Of a stretch of 39,490 nucleotides of DNA, positions 24,000 through 33,477 are shown piece by piece. The position numbers and the translations under genes were made by a program. The notes beneath the pieces were generated by a model. The model saw nothing but the letters and a program-made list of their open reading frames with translations, was not told the origin of the DNA and searched no databases. Within the stretch, counting starts at the first letter, position 1; every line of letters begins with the position of its first letter. Where the stretch lies: contig NZ_AOGY02000058.1 in the NCBI RefSeq assembly GCF_000332455.1, forward strand, positions 1 to 39,490, written 5' to 3'. This stretch comes from Leptospira vanthielii serovar Holland str. Waz Holland = ATCC 700522 (GTDB lineage Bacteria > Spirochaetota > Leptospiria > Leptospirales > Leptospiraceae).

Positions 24000-26108
24000 T
24001 TAGGTGGTTAAAAAACGAACCAAAAGAAAAGAAGTTGGGAGAAGATCCATTTTTTCAAATCCCATTTCTTCCCAAACATTTAGATCAATGAGGATCAGTG
24101 AAAATCCTGTGATTTTATTTAAGGAAATCGGGTAAGGATTCAAATCAGTTTCTGGTTGGACCAGGTCTTCCACCTTGATTTTGTTCGACTTCATTCCTTT
24201 GAGTGAGGTTAGTTTTTGGGCAAAACCTAGGATTGGGTCTTTTTCCCCTTTATAAAGAATGGCCAGTTTTTCCACAGACTCGAGACCATTGTCGATAAGA
24301 ACCCCAACCGTTGCGGGGCAATAGTTTAGGATTCCTTTGATTTTCCCTCCCGTATAACTCCGGGAAAATAGGGGTTTGGCGGCACCGATGAGGAGGATGT
24401 CTGTATGTTTGATTTTTGCAAAATTAACAATTTCATAAGTGACATTGTCTGTAATGCGGTATTCGGTTTGGACCTGGATTCCCATACTTGAGCCTGTTTG
24501 GCGAATGGCCTCAAAACTAGCATCTCTGTAACGACGAATTTCTTCATTAGAAAGGGAATCGTTTGGTGAAATGTGCAGGGCAGTGATTTCTAAATTTTTC
24601 TTTTGGTTTCCTGAGAGAGAATATGCAAAACGAACTAAACTTTTTCCCATTTTCTCTTGGGCGAAGGCCACTAACACCCGTAACTTGCGATCTGCTGGTT
24701 TTTCTGTCTGAATGGATTTTTCAGATTTGGAGAAGAATTTTTGAATTCCATCCAGGAGGGGACCTGTGGAGAGAGTGGTCACAAGTGCCATAAGGACAAA
24801 GACTGCAAAGATTTCGGGACTTAAGATTCCGAGATCATATCCAATATTGAGAACCACAAGTTCCATAAGGCCTCGCGTATTCATTAAGGCACCGATGGAA
24901 AGAGAGTCTTCCCAGTTAGAACCTGCAATTTTTGCAGCAAAGGCACTTCCTACAAATTTTCCGACAACGGCAACGAGGATTACCAATCCAAAAACAAACC
25001 AGAGATGAGAATCGTTGAGAAGGCCAATTTCAGTCCGGAGTCCAGTGATGACAAAAAATATCGGTAAAAACAAAATGACAGCTATGTCTTCGATTTTTTC
25101 TGCGATGAGTTTTTTTAGATTTCCTTCGGCCGGCATAATCACACCGGCAAGGAAGGCGCCAAATAACGCATGAATTCCTATTACCTCTGTTGTGAGTGAG
25201 GAAAGAAATAGAATCATCATGATGAGAGCCACAGCCGTTCGTGTTAGGTTTTCACGAGAGATATAAATAGAACCCAATCGTTTGAGAAAGGGTGCTACCA
25301 AATAAATCATGGTTAGGATATAAGCAAAAGACAATCCAATGGTAAATAGGGCTGTGTTAAGGTTACCGGCTTTGGAGATGGTAACAATGATCGCAAGTAA
25401 GATCCAAGCGGTAATATCATCGGCAGCAGCACAAGTGAGAACCATAGCACCGAGTGGTGTCCTTGTGAGGTTTCTTTCCTGAAGGATTCTTGCAAGGACA
25501 GGAAAGGCAGTGATACTCATGGCAATTCCCATAAAGAGGGAAAAAGATAAAAACCCTACATTTTCAGGAGCATAGTCTGTATAAAAAAAATAAGCCAGAA
25601 TCATTCCTAAAAAGAAAGGGAATATGATACTCGCGTGGCTTATGATGATCGCAGAGTGCGCTTTGTTTTTGAGAACGGATAAATCTAACTCCATCCCGAT
25701 GATGAACATAAAAAGAACCAAACCAATTTGGCTCAGTGTTCCGAGAGTAGGAAGACTTGCCGGTGGAAACAAAAATCCCATGGTTTCTGGGAAGTAGTAA
25801 CCGAGAAGGGAGGGTCCAAGCAAAATCCCTGCGACAATTTCTCCCATGACGGAGGGTTGTTTGAGTTTACGTGAAAATACGTAGCCAACAAATCTTGCTG
25901 ATCCACATACGATGATGATTTGAAGAAAAAGAAGAGCCAACGGATGGTGGAACCGGTTAAAAAAATTCTCCGTATCCAAATGTTCATTGGAAACTAAAAC
26001 TATATTTTTGGCTGTTTCGAGTAGACTTCCGGCTTGTAATAGGAAATACCCAAGAGAACCAAATAGAAGTAAGGTGAAGCCGTAAAAGACAGAAGAACGT
26101 GTTTTCAT
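24000..26108 (-). CDS. CPA2-type cation/proton antiporter with universal-stress-like C-terminal domain
   Basis: 702 aa. After an N-terminal helix and a loop (residues about 30-55), some 12 membrane helices fill residues about 58-455. Motifs typical of CPA2 are PSVMGEIVAGILLGPSLLG, GMELDL, SITAFPVLARILQE, the ion-binding AADDITAW with paired aspartates, and GALMNTRGLMELVVLNIG. Residues about 480-625 form a soluble Usp-like domain (LRVLVAFAQEKMGKSLVRFA, HTDILLIGAAKPLF) that probably senses nucleotides or regulates transport, as in other antiporters of this kind. The transported ion (Na+ or K+) cannot be told. 42 bp upstream of ndk. Confidence 0.88.
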   Translation of the reverse strand: MKTRSSVFYGFTLLLFGSLGYFLLQAGSLLETAKNIVLVSNEHLDTENFFNRFHHPLALLFLQIIIVCGSARFVGYVFSRKLKQPSVMGEIVAGILLGPSLLGYYFPETMGFLFPPASLPTLGTLSQIGLVLFMFIIGMELDLSVLKNKAHSAIIISHASIIFPFFLGMILAYFFYTDYAPENVGFLSFSLFMGIAMSITAFPVLARILQERNLTRTPLGAMVLTCAAADDITAWILLAIIVTISKAGNLNTALFTIGLSFAYILTMIYLVAPFLKRLGSIYISRENLTRTAVALIMMILFLSSLTTEVIGIHALFGAFLAGVIMPAEGNLKKLIAEKIEDIAVILFLPIFFVITGLRTEIGLLNDSHLWFVFGLVILVAVVGKFVGSAFAAKIAGSNWEDSLSIGALMNTRGLMELVVLNIGYDLGILSPEIFAVFVLMALVTTLSTGPLLDGIQKFFSKSEKSIQTEKPADRKLRVLVAFAQEKMGKSLVRFAYSLSGNQKKNLEITALHISPNDSLSNEEIRRYRDASFEAIRQTGSSMGIQVQTEYRITDNVTYEIVNFAKIKHTDILLIGAAKPLFSRSYTGGKIKGILNYCPATVGVLIDNGLESVEKLAILYKGEKDPILGFAQKLTSLKGMKSNKIKVEDLVQPETDLNPYPISLNKITGFSLILIDLNVWEEMGFEKMDLLPTSFLLVRFLTT

Positions 26109-26126
26109 AGTATCCTCATTTTCGCC

Positions 26127-26609
26127 TTAAACGGAGAATTTTTTTGTAAGAGCTTCGCCCACAATGTCCGGAACTTGGTTAGATACAGCTCTTCCATGTC
26201 TTGCTACTTCTTTGACGATGGTTGAGGATACAAAGGAGTACTCATTGTCTGCCATTAAGAAATAAGTTTCGATTTCTGGGGCTAATTTTTTATTCATAAG
26301 CGAAATTGCATATTCATAGTCGAAATCTGTGACAGCCCGAAGTCCCCGTAAAATAACACGAGAGTTTTTTTCTTTGCAATAATCGACCGTGAGGCCTTCA
26401 AAAGTATCGATTTTGATTTTGTCCCAACCCTTAAAGACCTTTCCAATCATTTCCACCCGTTCTTCTGGTGAAAAAAGAGAGCTTTTTTTGGAGTTAATAG
26501 CGACTGCTATGATGATCTCTTCAAATAACGGATGAGCTCGCCGTATAATGTCGAGATGACCGTTGGTGAACGGGTCAAAAGAACCTGGATATACGGCGAT
26601 ATTTTTCAT
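26127..26609 (-). CDS. coaD: phosphopantetheine adenylyltransferase
   Basis: 160 aa. Penultimate step of coenzyme A synthesis: ATP plus 4'-phosphopantetheine gives dephospho-CoA. The T/H-x-G-H nucleotide-binding signature is in [19 protein letters not shown] at the N-terminus, and [20 protein letters not shown] and [17 protein letters not shown] complete the active site. It starts 1 bp after the argG stop, so it is probably co-transcribed with argG. Confidence 0.97.
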   Translation of the reverse strand: MKNIAVYPGSFDPFTNGHLDIIRRAHPLFEEIIIAVAINSKKSSLFSPEERVEMIGKVFKGWDKIKIDTFEGLTVDYCKEKNSRVILRGLRAVTDFDYEYAISLMNKKLAPEIETYFLMADNEYSFVSSTIVKEVARHGRAVSNQVPDIVGEALTKKFSV

Positions 26610-26610
26610 C

Positions 26611-27819
26611 TTATTTATTTACCCGAGCCCACTCTTTCATGGGAAGTCCGTAAAGGTTGATAAACCCTTCGGCATCGTACTGGTTGTACAACTCTTCTTT
26701 TTCAAAAGTGGAAAGTCCCGCGTTGTAAAGGGACTTGTTTGATTTTCTGCCCACGACCGTACAATTGCCTTTATACAATTTGATTCGCACAGTTCCGTTT
26801 ACATATTTTTGTGTGTAATCCATATAAGCCCGGAGCGCATTCATTTGGTTAGAATACCATTGACCATTGTAGATATAACGAGCAAACTCTTGAGAGAGTT
26901 CGTCTTTTTTGTGTTGGGTGTCACGATCGAGTGTGATGGATTCTAAATCGCGGTGGGCAATGTGTAAAATGGTTCCACCGGGAGTTTCATAGACACCGCG
27001 AGATTTGATTCCTACAAGTCTGTTTTCTACAATGTCGACTCTTCCGACTCCGTTTTTTCCACCTAAATCGTTTAAGGTCTCCATCACTTCGAGTGGATTC
27101 ATTTTTTTTCCATCGATAGCAACACAGTCTCCATTTTCAAAATCCAATTCCAAGTAAGTTGGTTTGTCTGGAGCTTTTTCTGGAGAAACCGTTAAGATAA
27201 ACATATCTTCTTTAGGTTCATTGAATGGATCTTCTAAAATTCCACCTTCAAATGAAAGGTGCATTAAGTTACGATCCATACTATAAGGTTTAGCGGCTGT
27301 TACGGGAACAGGGATTCCTTTTTTCTTTGCATATTCAATGAGGTCGGCTCGGCCACCAAAATCCCAAGTCCTCCAAGGGGCAATGATTTGTAAATTTGGG
27401 GAAAGAGCTTTGAAAGTAAGTTCGAAACGAACTTGATCGTTTCCTTTTCCTGTAGCGCCGTGAGAGAAAGCATCAGCACCTTCCTTGGTAGCAACTTCTG
27501 CCATAGCTTTGGCAATGAGTGGCCTTGCGAGAGAAGTACCTAATAGATAACGCATTTCATAAATTGCATTTCCGCGAATGGCGGGAAAAATAAAATCACG
27601 TGCAAATTCCAAACGAAGGTCTTGGATGTAAACTTTGGAGGCTCCGGTATTTTTACCTTTTTCTTCGAGACCGGTAAGCTCTTCTTTTTGACCAACATCG
27701 GCACAAAAAGCAATGACTTCACAACCGTAGGTATCTTTCAACCAAGCCAGGATAACGGAAGTATCTAATCCACCGGAGTAAGCGAGAACGATTTTTTTGG
27801 GAGCAGGTTTCTCTTTCAT
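26611..27819 (-). CDS. argG: argininosuccinate synthase
   Basis: 402 aa, the usual length. Joins citrulline and aspartate with ATP in arginine synthesis. P-loop-type motif [19 protein letters not shown] at residues 9-27, [18 protein letters not shown] with the conserved Gly-rich loop, and [23 protein letters not shown] at 27817-27819; 81 bp separate it from the divergent lipoprotein gene. No argH is nearby. Confidence 0.97.
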   Translation of the reverse strand: MKEKPAPKKIVLAYSGGLDTSVILAWLKDTYGCEVIAFCADVGQKEELTGLEEKGKNTGASKVYIQDLRLEFARDFIFPAIRGNAIYEMRYLLGTSLARPLIAKAMAEVATKEGADAFSHGATGKGNDQVRFELTFKALSPNLQIIAPWRTWDFGGRADLIEYAKKKGIPVPVTAAKPYSMDRNLMHLSFEGGILEDPFNEPKEDMFILTVSPEKAPDKPTYLELDFENGDCVAIDGKKMNPLEVMETLNDLGGKNGVGRVDIVENRLVGIKSRGVYETPGGTILHIAHRDLESITLDRDTQHKKDELSQEFARYIYNGQWYSNQMNALRAYMDYTQKYVNGTVRIKLYKGNCTVVGRKSNKSLYNAGLSTFEKEELYNQYDAEGFINLYGLPMKEWARVNK

Positions 27820-27865
27820 AGAATAAGGTCAAAATAAAAGAAAAAACTAAGAACACAATTAAATA

Positions 27866-27894
27866 TTGTCTGAATCGAAAATGTGTAGTAGATT
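27866..27894 (+). promoter_or_regulatory. putative sigma-70 promoter for the nitrilase-fold lipoprotein operon
   Basis: TTGTCT (27866-27871) and TAGATT (27889-27894) are 17 bp apart. The transcript should start at about 27900-27902, on the ATG at 27901 itself. The GGTGG before the ATG would then not be in the mRNA. Confidence 0.45.
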
Positions 27895-27900
27895 TGGTGG

Positions 27901-29049
27901 ATGCGTTTTTTCCTTTCTCTCTCAGTTTTTGTAAGCCTTAGCATTTTTACGATCCAGTGTCAAAAGCAAGTTGTGCCTCAGGAGGAAATCACGAAGTTCC
28001 TTCCCAAACCAAAGGTATACATCCAACGAGAAGGAACAGGCAAACGTGGAAGTTTTGTAGGGATAGAACCCTATCTCAACAAGTACAGCTACGCAACAGA
28101 AGATAGTTTTTATCTCGCCCTACGTGATTACTTTCAAATGGCAAAAGAGAAGGAACTTCTCTTTGTCGATCGCAGTATTGTTGTTCTTCCAGAATATACG
28201 GGAACTTGGCTTGTGGTGACGGCCGATGACAAATCGATTTTTGCCGCCACTAGAATCCAAGAGGCGATGGAAATTCTGGTAAAACAAAACTTAGGATCCT
28301 TTCTTTGGCATTATCTATTTAGCAACTCTTACTCGGCTGATACTTTAAAAGAAACACTCTTTCGAATGAAGGCATGGCAGATGTCTGATAGATACCAATC
28401 GGTGTTTGCACGGCTTGCCCTTGAGTATCGGGTAGCGATTGTGGCGGGTTCCATTGTCCTTCCTCATCCGAAAGTCATTGAAGGAAAAATCACTCCAACC
28501 GATGGCCCCTTGGAAAATGTAAGTTTTTATTTTCATCCCGATGGTCGAGTGGATGACCAAATCGTTCGTAAACTTTTTCCCATCATTGAGGAGAAAGAAT
28601 TTTTAACTGAGGGGAAGTTAGAAGAAAATCCCACTTACCAAACTTCTCTTGGGAAATTGTATACTATGGTCTGTGCAGATTCTTGGTTTCCTGAAGTGTA
28701 CAAAGAGTTACAAAAATCAGAAGCAGAACTTTTAGCTGTTCCCTCCTTTGTTTCACCCGCTGATGCGTGGACCACCAAATGGAATGGTTACAACGGTTAT
28801 GCGAATCCTAAAGATATCGATCCCAAAGACATTGGTTCTATTTCAGAAAGGACTGCTTGGAAAAAATACGCCATGTTGGGGCGCCTGAAAGATCCTAAGG
28901 TAAAGGCGGGAATCAATGTGTTTTTTCGGGGAGAGATTTGGGATATGAAAGCAGGTGGCGATGCCTTTTTATCTCTTGGGGGAAAACCAGTTTTGAACGT
29001 TGTAAAAGAAGAAAAAAACCAAGGAAGATTGTATGTACTCTTTCTCTAG
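27901..29049 (+). CDS. exported nitrilase-fold (carbon-nitrogen hydrolase) lipoprotein
   Basis: 382 aa. Residues 1-20 are a lipoprotein signal (LSVFVSLSIFTIQC, lipobox Cys at 20, spirochaete-style). The rest follows the C-N hydrolase superfamily with a Glu-Lys-Cys triad: Glu in IVVLPEYTGTW (near 101), Lys in IVRKLFPIIEE (near 224) and Cys in YTMVCADSWFP (near 259). Superfamily enzymes hydrolyse nitriles or amides, or transfer acyl groups, as Lnt does, but a soluble lipidated form on an envelope membrane is unusual. First gene of a three-gene unit: it overlaps the next gene by 17 bp. The substrate is unknown; the catalytic residues suggest an active enzyme. Confidence 0.8.
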   Translation: MRFFLSLSVFVSLSIFTIQCQKQVVPQEEITKFLPKPKVYIQREGTGKRGSFVGIEPYLNKYSYATEDSFYLALRDYFQMAKEKELLFVDRSIVVLPEYTGTWLVVTADDKSIFAATRIQEAMEILVKQNLGSFLWHYLFSNSYSADTLKETLFRMKAWQMSDRYQSVFARLALEYRVAIVAGSIVLPHPKVIEGKITPTDGPLENVSFYFHPDGRVDDQIVRKLFPIIEEKEFLTEGKLEENPTYQTSLGKLYTMVCADSWFPEVYKELQKSEAELLAVPSFVSPADAWTTKWNGYNGYANPKDIDPKDIGSISERTAWKKYAMLGRLKDPKVKAGINVFFRGEIWDMKAGGDAFLSLGGKPVLNVVKEEKNQGRLYVLFL

Positions 29050-29560
29050 AAAATCCTTTCTCGCACTTCTGCTATTCTGTGCGGGGATTAAATCCAAAAT
29101 CCGATATTTCTATTTTAGTGATTCGGAGACTAAAACTGTCACTGCTTTTGCCGAAGTGGTCCTACCGATTACAGAACCAGGAATGCCTAACTTAGAAGAA
29201 GCAAATGTTATGCGAAGATTAGATGAGGAATTGTATTTTGTTTCGGAAGAAATTCAGGAAGATTTCCATTCCGCTGTGATGGTTATGGAATACCTTCCTC
29301 TTCTTTACGGACAGTTTGCTTTTTTTTCAAATCTAAGTTTGGAAAAACGCGAAGAACTACTATTGGAATTAGCAGAAACAGATTCCGATATTCTGCGAGC
29401 TGTGGTTGGAAATTTAAAACTGTTGGTTTGTCTTGTTTATTACGGACACAAATCCACATGGAAATCCATTTCCTATCCTGGTCCCTTTGCCAATCCACCT
29501 GAGAAGTGGAGTGAAGCAAGAATCCATTACCAAAATTTGGTGAAAGGAAAAGGGGTATAA
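29033..29560 (+). CDS. small subunit of GMC oxidoreductase (gluconate 2-dehydrogenase subunit-3-like)
   Basis: 175 aa. Begins MYSFSRKSFLALLLF, a variant twin-arginine signal (S-R-K-x-F-L in place of S-R-R-x-F-L) followed by a hydrophobic stretch. The middle, from TVTAFAEVVLPI onward, has the helical pattern of the subunit that accompanies GMC dehydrogenases. AAGGAAG stands 5 bp before the ATG, inside the upstream gene. The GMC gene starts 1 bp after its stop and itself lacks a signal peptide, so this subunit would carry it across the inner membrane. The assignment rests largely on gene order and the signal and is less certain than the fold of its neighbours. Confidence 0.7.
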   Translation: MYSFSRKSFLALLLFCAGIKSKIRYFYFSDSETKTVTAFAEVVLPITEPGMPNLEEANVMRRLDEELYFVSEEIQEDFHSAVMVMEYLPLLYGQFAFFSNLSLEKREELLLELAETDSDILRAVVGNLKLLVCLVYYGHKSTWKSISYPGPFANPPEKWSEARIHYQNLVKGKGV

Positions 29561-29561
29561 T

Positions 29562-31115
29562 ATGAAGTCAGGAATTTATCGTGATTATCGGTCCTACCAT
29601 CCAAAGGAAACCATCATCGCCGATGTTGTGGTGATTGGTTCAGGATGTGGTGGGTCTACCATGGCTTACGAACTTTCTAAAAAGGGACTGAAAGTGGCCC
29701 TGATTGAACAAGGGGGAAATTATCATACTGGAACTTTTGATAACAATGAGCTGAATATGGGAGGAAAGGTTTCTGCCGAGAGAAACTTCCATACAACTGC
29801 GGATGGTGGGATCAATCTTGTGTATGGAAATAATTTGGGAGGGGCTTCGGTCCACTACTGGGCAGACAGTTACCGCACACCAGAAGATCGATTATTGTTA
29901 TGGAACCGAAAATACGGGATCGAACACCACTTACCGGAAGATTTAAAATCCTTTTGGCCAGAATTAGAAAATGACCTTCATGTAACACCGGCGGGGGAAG
30001 AATATTTTAATCCAATGAATCGTTTGTTTCGTGGTGCCTCACAACGGTTAGGTTGGGAAGGTCATGCCGTCCCGCAAGCTCGTAAAAACTGCCAAAAGTC
30101 CGGTCATTGTATGCAAGGATGCCTATTCGGCGCCAAACAGTCGCAACTTGTGACTCACATTCCCAGAGCCGTACAATTAGGAACGGATGTTTATACAGAC
30201 CTTCGGGCAGAAAAATTACTCTTTGTGGGTCAGAAAGTTACAGGTCTCGAAGCTGTGGTGATCGACCGGCGAACTTTAAGGCCAACGGCCACAAAGGTGT
30301 CCTTTCAAGCCAAAGCTGTCTGTGTATCTGCCGGAGGGTTTGGGAGTGCTACTTTTTTACTTCGGAATGGTCTCAAAAAAAGATTACCTGCTCTCGGACA
30401 ATTCCTTGCGATCAATCCTTCTCCCATGATACATGCGTTATATGAAGAGCCAATCGTCCAGTGGCGTAATATCCCGGCTGCCTATGGAGTCGAGGGATTT
30501 CGTTTGGCACGTTACCAAAATGGGAACTATAGGGAAGGTGGGTATATGCTGATGCCAAACCAATTGCAACCGGCGACACTTGCGGCTCTCATCCCTAGTT
30601 TTGGAAAAGAACATTTTTTTTATATGAAACAAATGGAACACTTAGGCGGAACCATTGGTTGGATTGATGATGTGGATGGGGAACTTGGATCGATCGAAGT
30701 GGATTTATTCGGCAAAAGAAAAATTCATTATCCATTTGGAAAAATCACCAAACAGATCTTTAGTGATCTTACCTATAAACAAATGAAACTCAATTTTGAA
30801 GCCGGTGCCAAAGAAGTGTTCCTTGCTGGGATGAAACTTCGGAAATATTCTAAAATGCCAAAGAAAGAAGAAATTGATGCCCTTGCTTGGCGGCCTGCCG
30901 AATTTCCGATGGCAGCTCCCCATCCTGCCGGTGGTTGTCGGATGGGAAAATCGCCGGCATCCTCGGTGGTGAATTCTCGCCACCAAGTTCACGGGTTTCA
31001 AAATTTGTTTGTCGCAGACTCTTCTGTATTTCCTACCGGTGTAAGTGTGGATCCCAGTTTTACCATTATGGCTTTTAGTAAAAAAGCCTCTGAATTTGTA
31101 ATGGATGTTATGTGA
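29562..31115 (+). CDS. GMC-family FAD oxidoreductase
   Basis: 517 aa. FAD-binding motif DVVVIGSGCGGSTMAYELSK near residue 22, NNLGGASVHYWADS near residue 88, a Cys cluster NCQKSGHCMQGCLFGAKQS near residue 181 as in several membrane-linked members, and the C-terminal HPAGGCRMG and VDPSFTIMAFSKKASEFV. These enzymes oxidise alcohols, sugars or sterols. With no signal of its own it probably rides with the Tat-like small subunit. The electron acceptor is not in the window. The 3' end overlaps the opposing methyltransferase gene by 8 bp. Confidence 0.9.
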   Translation: MKSGIYRDYRSYHPKETIIADVVVIGSGCGGSTMAYELSKKGLKVALIEQGGNYHTGTFDNNELNMGGKVSAERNFHTTADGGINLVYGNNLGGASVHYWADSYRTPEDRLLLWNRKYGIEHHLPEDLKSFWPELENDLHVTPAGEEYFNPMNRLFRGASQRLGWEGHAVPQARKNCQKSGHCMQGCLFGAKQSQLVTHIPRAVQLGTDVYTDLRAEKLLFVGQKVTGLEAVVIDRRTLRPTATKVSFQAKAVCVSAGGFGSATFLLRNGLKKRLPALGQFLAINPSPMIHALYEEPIVQWRNIPAAYGVEGFRLARYQNGNYREGGYMLMPNQLQPATLAALIPSFGKEHFFYMKQMEHLGGTIGWIDDVDGELGSIEVDLFGKRKIHYPFGKITKQIFSDLTYKQMKLNFEAGAKEVFLAGMKLRKYSKMPKKEEIDALAWRPAEFPMAAPHPAGGCRMGKSPASSVVNSRHQVHGFQNLFVADSSVFPTGVSVDPSFTIMAFSKKASEFVMDVM

Positions 31116-32307
31116 GATTTTTATTTCTAAATACAGCGACAGTTTCGACATGATCGGTTCTTGGGAACATGTCGACTGGTTGGACTGAATTTAAAAAGTA
31201 TTGTCTGGCGAGTAGGTTTGTGTCTTCTCGAAGGCTTAGAGGATCGCAAGATACGTAGACAATTTTTTTAAATCCCATTCCTAAAATGGTTTCTGCCACT
31301 TCGGCACCGAGGCCAACCCTTGGGGGATCGAGAACCAATGTGTCGTAGTTTTTTCCATAGAGAGATGGTAATACTTCGGCCACTCTACCTTTGCGAAATC
31401 GTACATTGTGTACGTGATTGTATTTGATCGATTCGAGGGCCGTTCTATGAGAAGCGGGATTTTCTTCGATTCCCATTACTTCTTTGCAGTTTCCAGAAAT
31501 CCAAAAGGAAATGGTCCCAATTCCAGAATAGGCATCGATCACTCGACTTTCTGGTTCGATTTCATCTAATACTAAGTTGTACAAACTCGGAGTTTGGATG
31601 GGGTTTACTTGCAAAAAAGTAGAAAGGCCAACACGGAATTTATGTTTTCCAAAATGTTCGTGGATATACGGTCTACCCCATAACAGATGTTCTTCGCGAC
31701 CTAGGGCCATGGTGGTGTGCTTTGTATTGATATTATGAATGATACCAACGATTTTGCCGAGTTTGCCTGTTTTTCCAATTCGGTTTTGGATGGCCGTGTG
31801 AAGTCTTTTCGAAGCGTCTTTGGGATGAGGTAGATCTTCTTTGGCAGTGACAATCCCAAGAATGATTTCTCCTGTAGAAAAAGATTTTCTAGCCACAAGG
31901 TATTTCATCATCCCCCGTTTGGATTTTTCGTTATAAGGAAGGAGTCCTTCTCGCCTAGCCCATTGTTTGACGGCCAAAGCAATTTCCGTTAGACCCGGAT
32001 CTTGGATATCACATTCGGTTTGGTCTAGGACAAATGTGGATTCTTTATTGAAGAGACCTAAAGTAAGAAGGGTTTTGTTTCCAATGATTCTTCTTCCAAA
32101 AGGAAGTTGAATTTTGTGACGATAAAATTCAGGAGAGGGACTGGGAACAATGGTACGAAATTCTAAGTGGCGATAAGTTTTAAACAGTTCTTTGATGTTT
32201 TGTTCTTTTTTTCGAAGTTCTTTGGTGTAATCAATATCTAAGTAGTTACATCCGCCGCAAGTTCCGAAGTGTGTACAGATTTTTCCACCGGGTTTGGTTG
32301 TTGTCAT
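31108..32307 (-). CDS. RNA m5U methyltransferase of the RumA/TrmA family
   Basis: 399 aa. Iron-sulfur ligands are in CTHFGTCGGCNYLDIDY at residues 11-27, plus C in TECDIQDP, the RlmD/RlmC arrangement. The SAM motif VIDAYSGIGTISFWISG, the LVLDPPRVGLG loop and the catalytic nucleophile in YVSCDPLSLRED complete the enzyme. Whether it acts on 23S rRNA or tRNA cannot be told; there is no clear N-terminal TRAM domain. Its ATG overlaps the TGA of pyrD (ATGA). Confidence 0.88.
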   Translation of the reverse strand: MTTTKPGGKICTHFGTCGGCNYLDIDYTKELRKKEQNIKELFKTYRHLEFRTIVPSPSPEFYRHKIQLPFGRRIIGNKTLLTLGLFNKESTFVLDQTECDIQDPGLTEIALAVKQWARREGLLPYNEKSKRGMMKYLVARKSFSTGEIILGIVTAKEDLPHPKDASKRLHTAIQNRIGKTGKLGKIVGIIHNINTKHTTMALGREEHLLWGRPYIHEHFGKHKFRVGLSTFLQVNPIQTPSLYNLVLDEIEPESRVIDAYSGIGTISFWISGNCKEVMGIEENPASHRTALESIKYNHVHNVRFRKGRVAEVLPSLYGKNYDTLVLDPPRVGLGAEVAETILGMGFKKIVYVSCDPLSLREDTNLLARQYFLNSVQPVDMFPRTDHVETVAVFRNKNLT

Positions 32308-33377
32308 AATGTGTTTCCGGTTCCTACAAGTTCGGAGATATTCGATAGTTTCTTTTGTTTTACTGTTTTGTCTAGGTAACTACAAATTTGGTAAGGTAAA
32401 AAGGGTCCTTCATAAATATAAGCTGTATAAATTTGAACGAGGTTGGCACCGGCTTCGATCATTCGTAGTGCTTTTTCCCCAGAGTCAATTCCGCCTACGC
32501 CGATAATTGGGATTTTTCCTTTGAGAGTTTTGTAAGCGAGTGACACAAAGCGGAGAGATCTTTCGAAGAGAGGTCCACCAGAGAGTCCCCCTTCTGGTGG
32601 GTTTTTTTCACCGAGTACATCTTTGTTCAATGTAGTGTTTGTGAGAATGACACCATTAATTTTGTAATCCAAACAAACATTCAGGTTTTCAATTAATTCC
32701 TCTTCTGATAAATCAGGAGCAAATTTTAAATACAATGGAATGGGGAATTTTTTATCGAAAGCAGATTGGATCCCTTCGATAAGTTCAATCAGACTTTTTT
32801 TGGTTTGGAGAGAACGAAGGCCTGGAGTGTTCGGAGAGCTGATATTGATCACAGCATAGTCTCCATAAGGAACTAATTTTTTTAACGTGTATACATAGTC
32901 ACTTACTGCATTTTCTAATTCAGTGACTTTAGATTTTCCTGCATTGATCCCACGAACTCCAGACTTTTGTTGGTTTTTTAAATTGGATTCAGCGATATCA
33001 GCACCGGGGTTGTTAAAACCCATTCGGTTGATGAGTGCCTTGTGTGTTGGATAACGAAAGAGACGAGGTTTGTCATTGCCTGGTTGTTCTTTGGCAGTGA
33101 TGGTTCCTACTTCGATAAATCCAAATCCCATGTGGATCATTGTAGGAAAAAGTTCTGTTGTTTTATCAAAACCTGCGGCAAGACCTAAAGGATTTGGAAA
33201 TTGGATTCCTTGGATGGTCTGTTTTAATCTTTCCGATTTGTATTCGAAGAGAGTGGAAAGGGTTTTATGGAAAAATGGAATTTTTTGGGAGAGCGAAAGA
33301 AAACCTGACACAAGATGATGTGCTGATTCTGGATCTAAGTGAAACAGGATTGGTTTGATGAGGTGATTGTAAAACAA
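32304..33377 (-). CDS. pyrD: dihydroorotate dehydrogenase, class 2 (quinone-linked)
   Basis: 357 aa. Fourth step of pyrimidine synthesis, electrons passed to quinone at the inner membrane. The N-terminal helix (FYNHLIKPILFHLDPESAHH) and the active-site serine in INISSPNTPGLRSLQ mark class 2. NPLGLAAGFDKTTELFP and IIGVGGIDSGEKALRMIEAG bind FMN and phosphate. Translationally coupled to the RNA methyltransferase gene. Start ATG at 33375-33377. Confidence 0.95.
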   Translation of the reverse strand: MFYNHLIKPILFHLDPESAHHLVSGFLSLSQKIPFFHKTLSTLFEYKSERLKQTIQGIQFPNPLGLAAGFDKTTELFPTMIHMGFGFIEVGTITAKEQPGNDKPRLFRYPTHKALINRMGFNNPGADIAESNLKNQQKSGVRGINAGKSKVTELENAVSDYVYTLKKLVPYGDYAVINISSPNTPGLRSLQTKKSLIELIEGIQSAFDKKFPIPLYLKFAPDLSEEELIENLNVCLDYKINGVILTNTTLNKDVLGEKNPPEGGLSGGPLFERSLRFVSLAYKTLKGKIPIIGVGGIDSGEKALRMIEAGANLVQIYTAYIYEGPFLPYQICSYLDKTVKQKKLSNISELVGTGNTL

Positions 33378-33477
33378 GAGGAGAATCCTTACGTTGATTC
33401 TTTTTTCACCGTCATTTCTTACAATTTCTTTCCGAAAATAGCGATCTTTCAGAGACTCCTAATCAGGACTTTACTCA

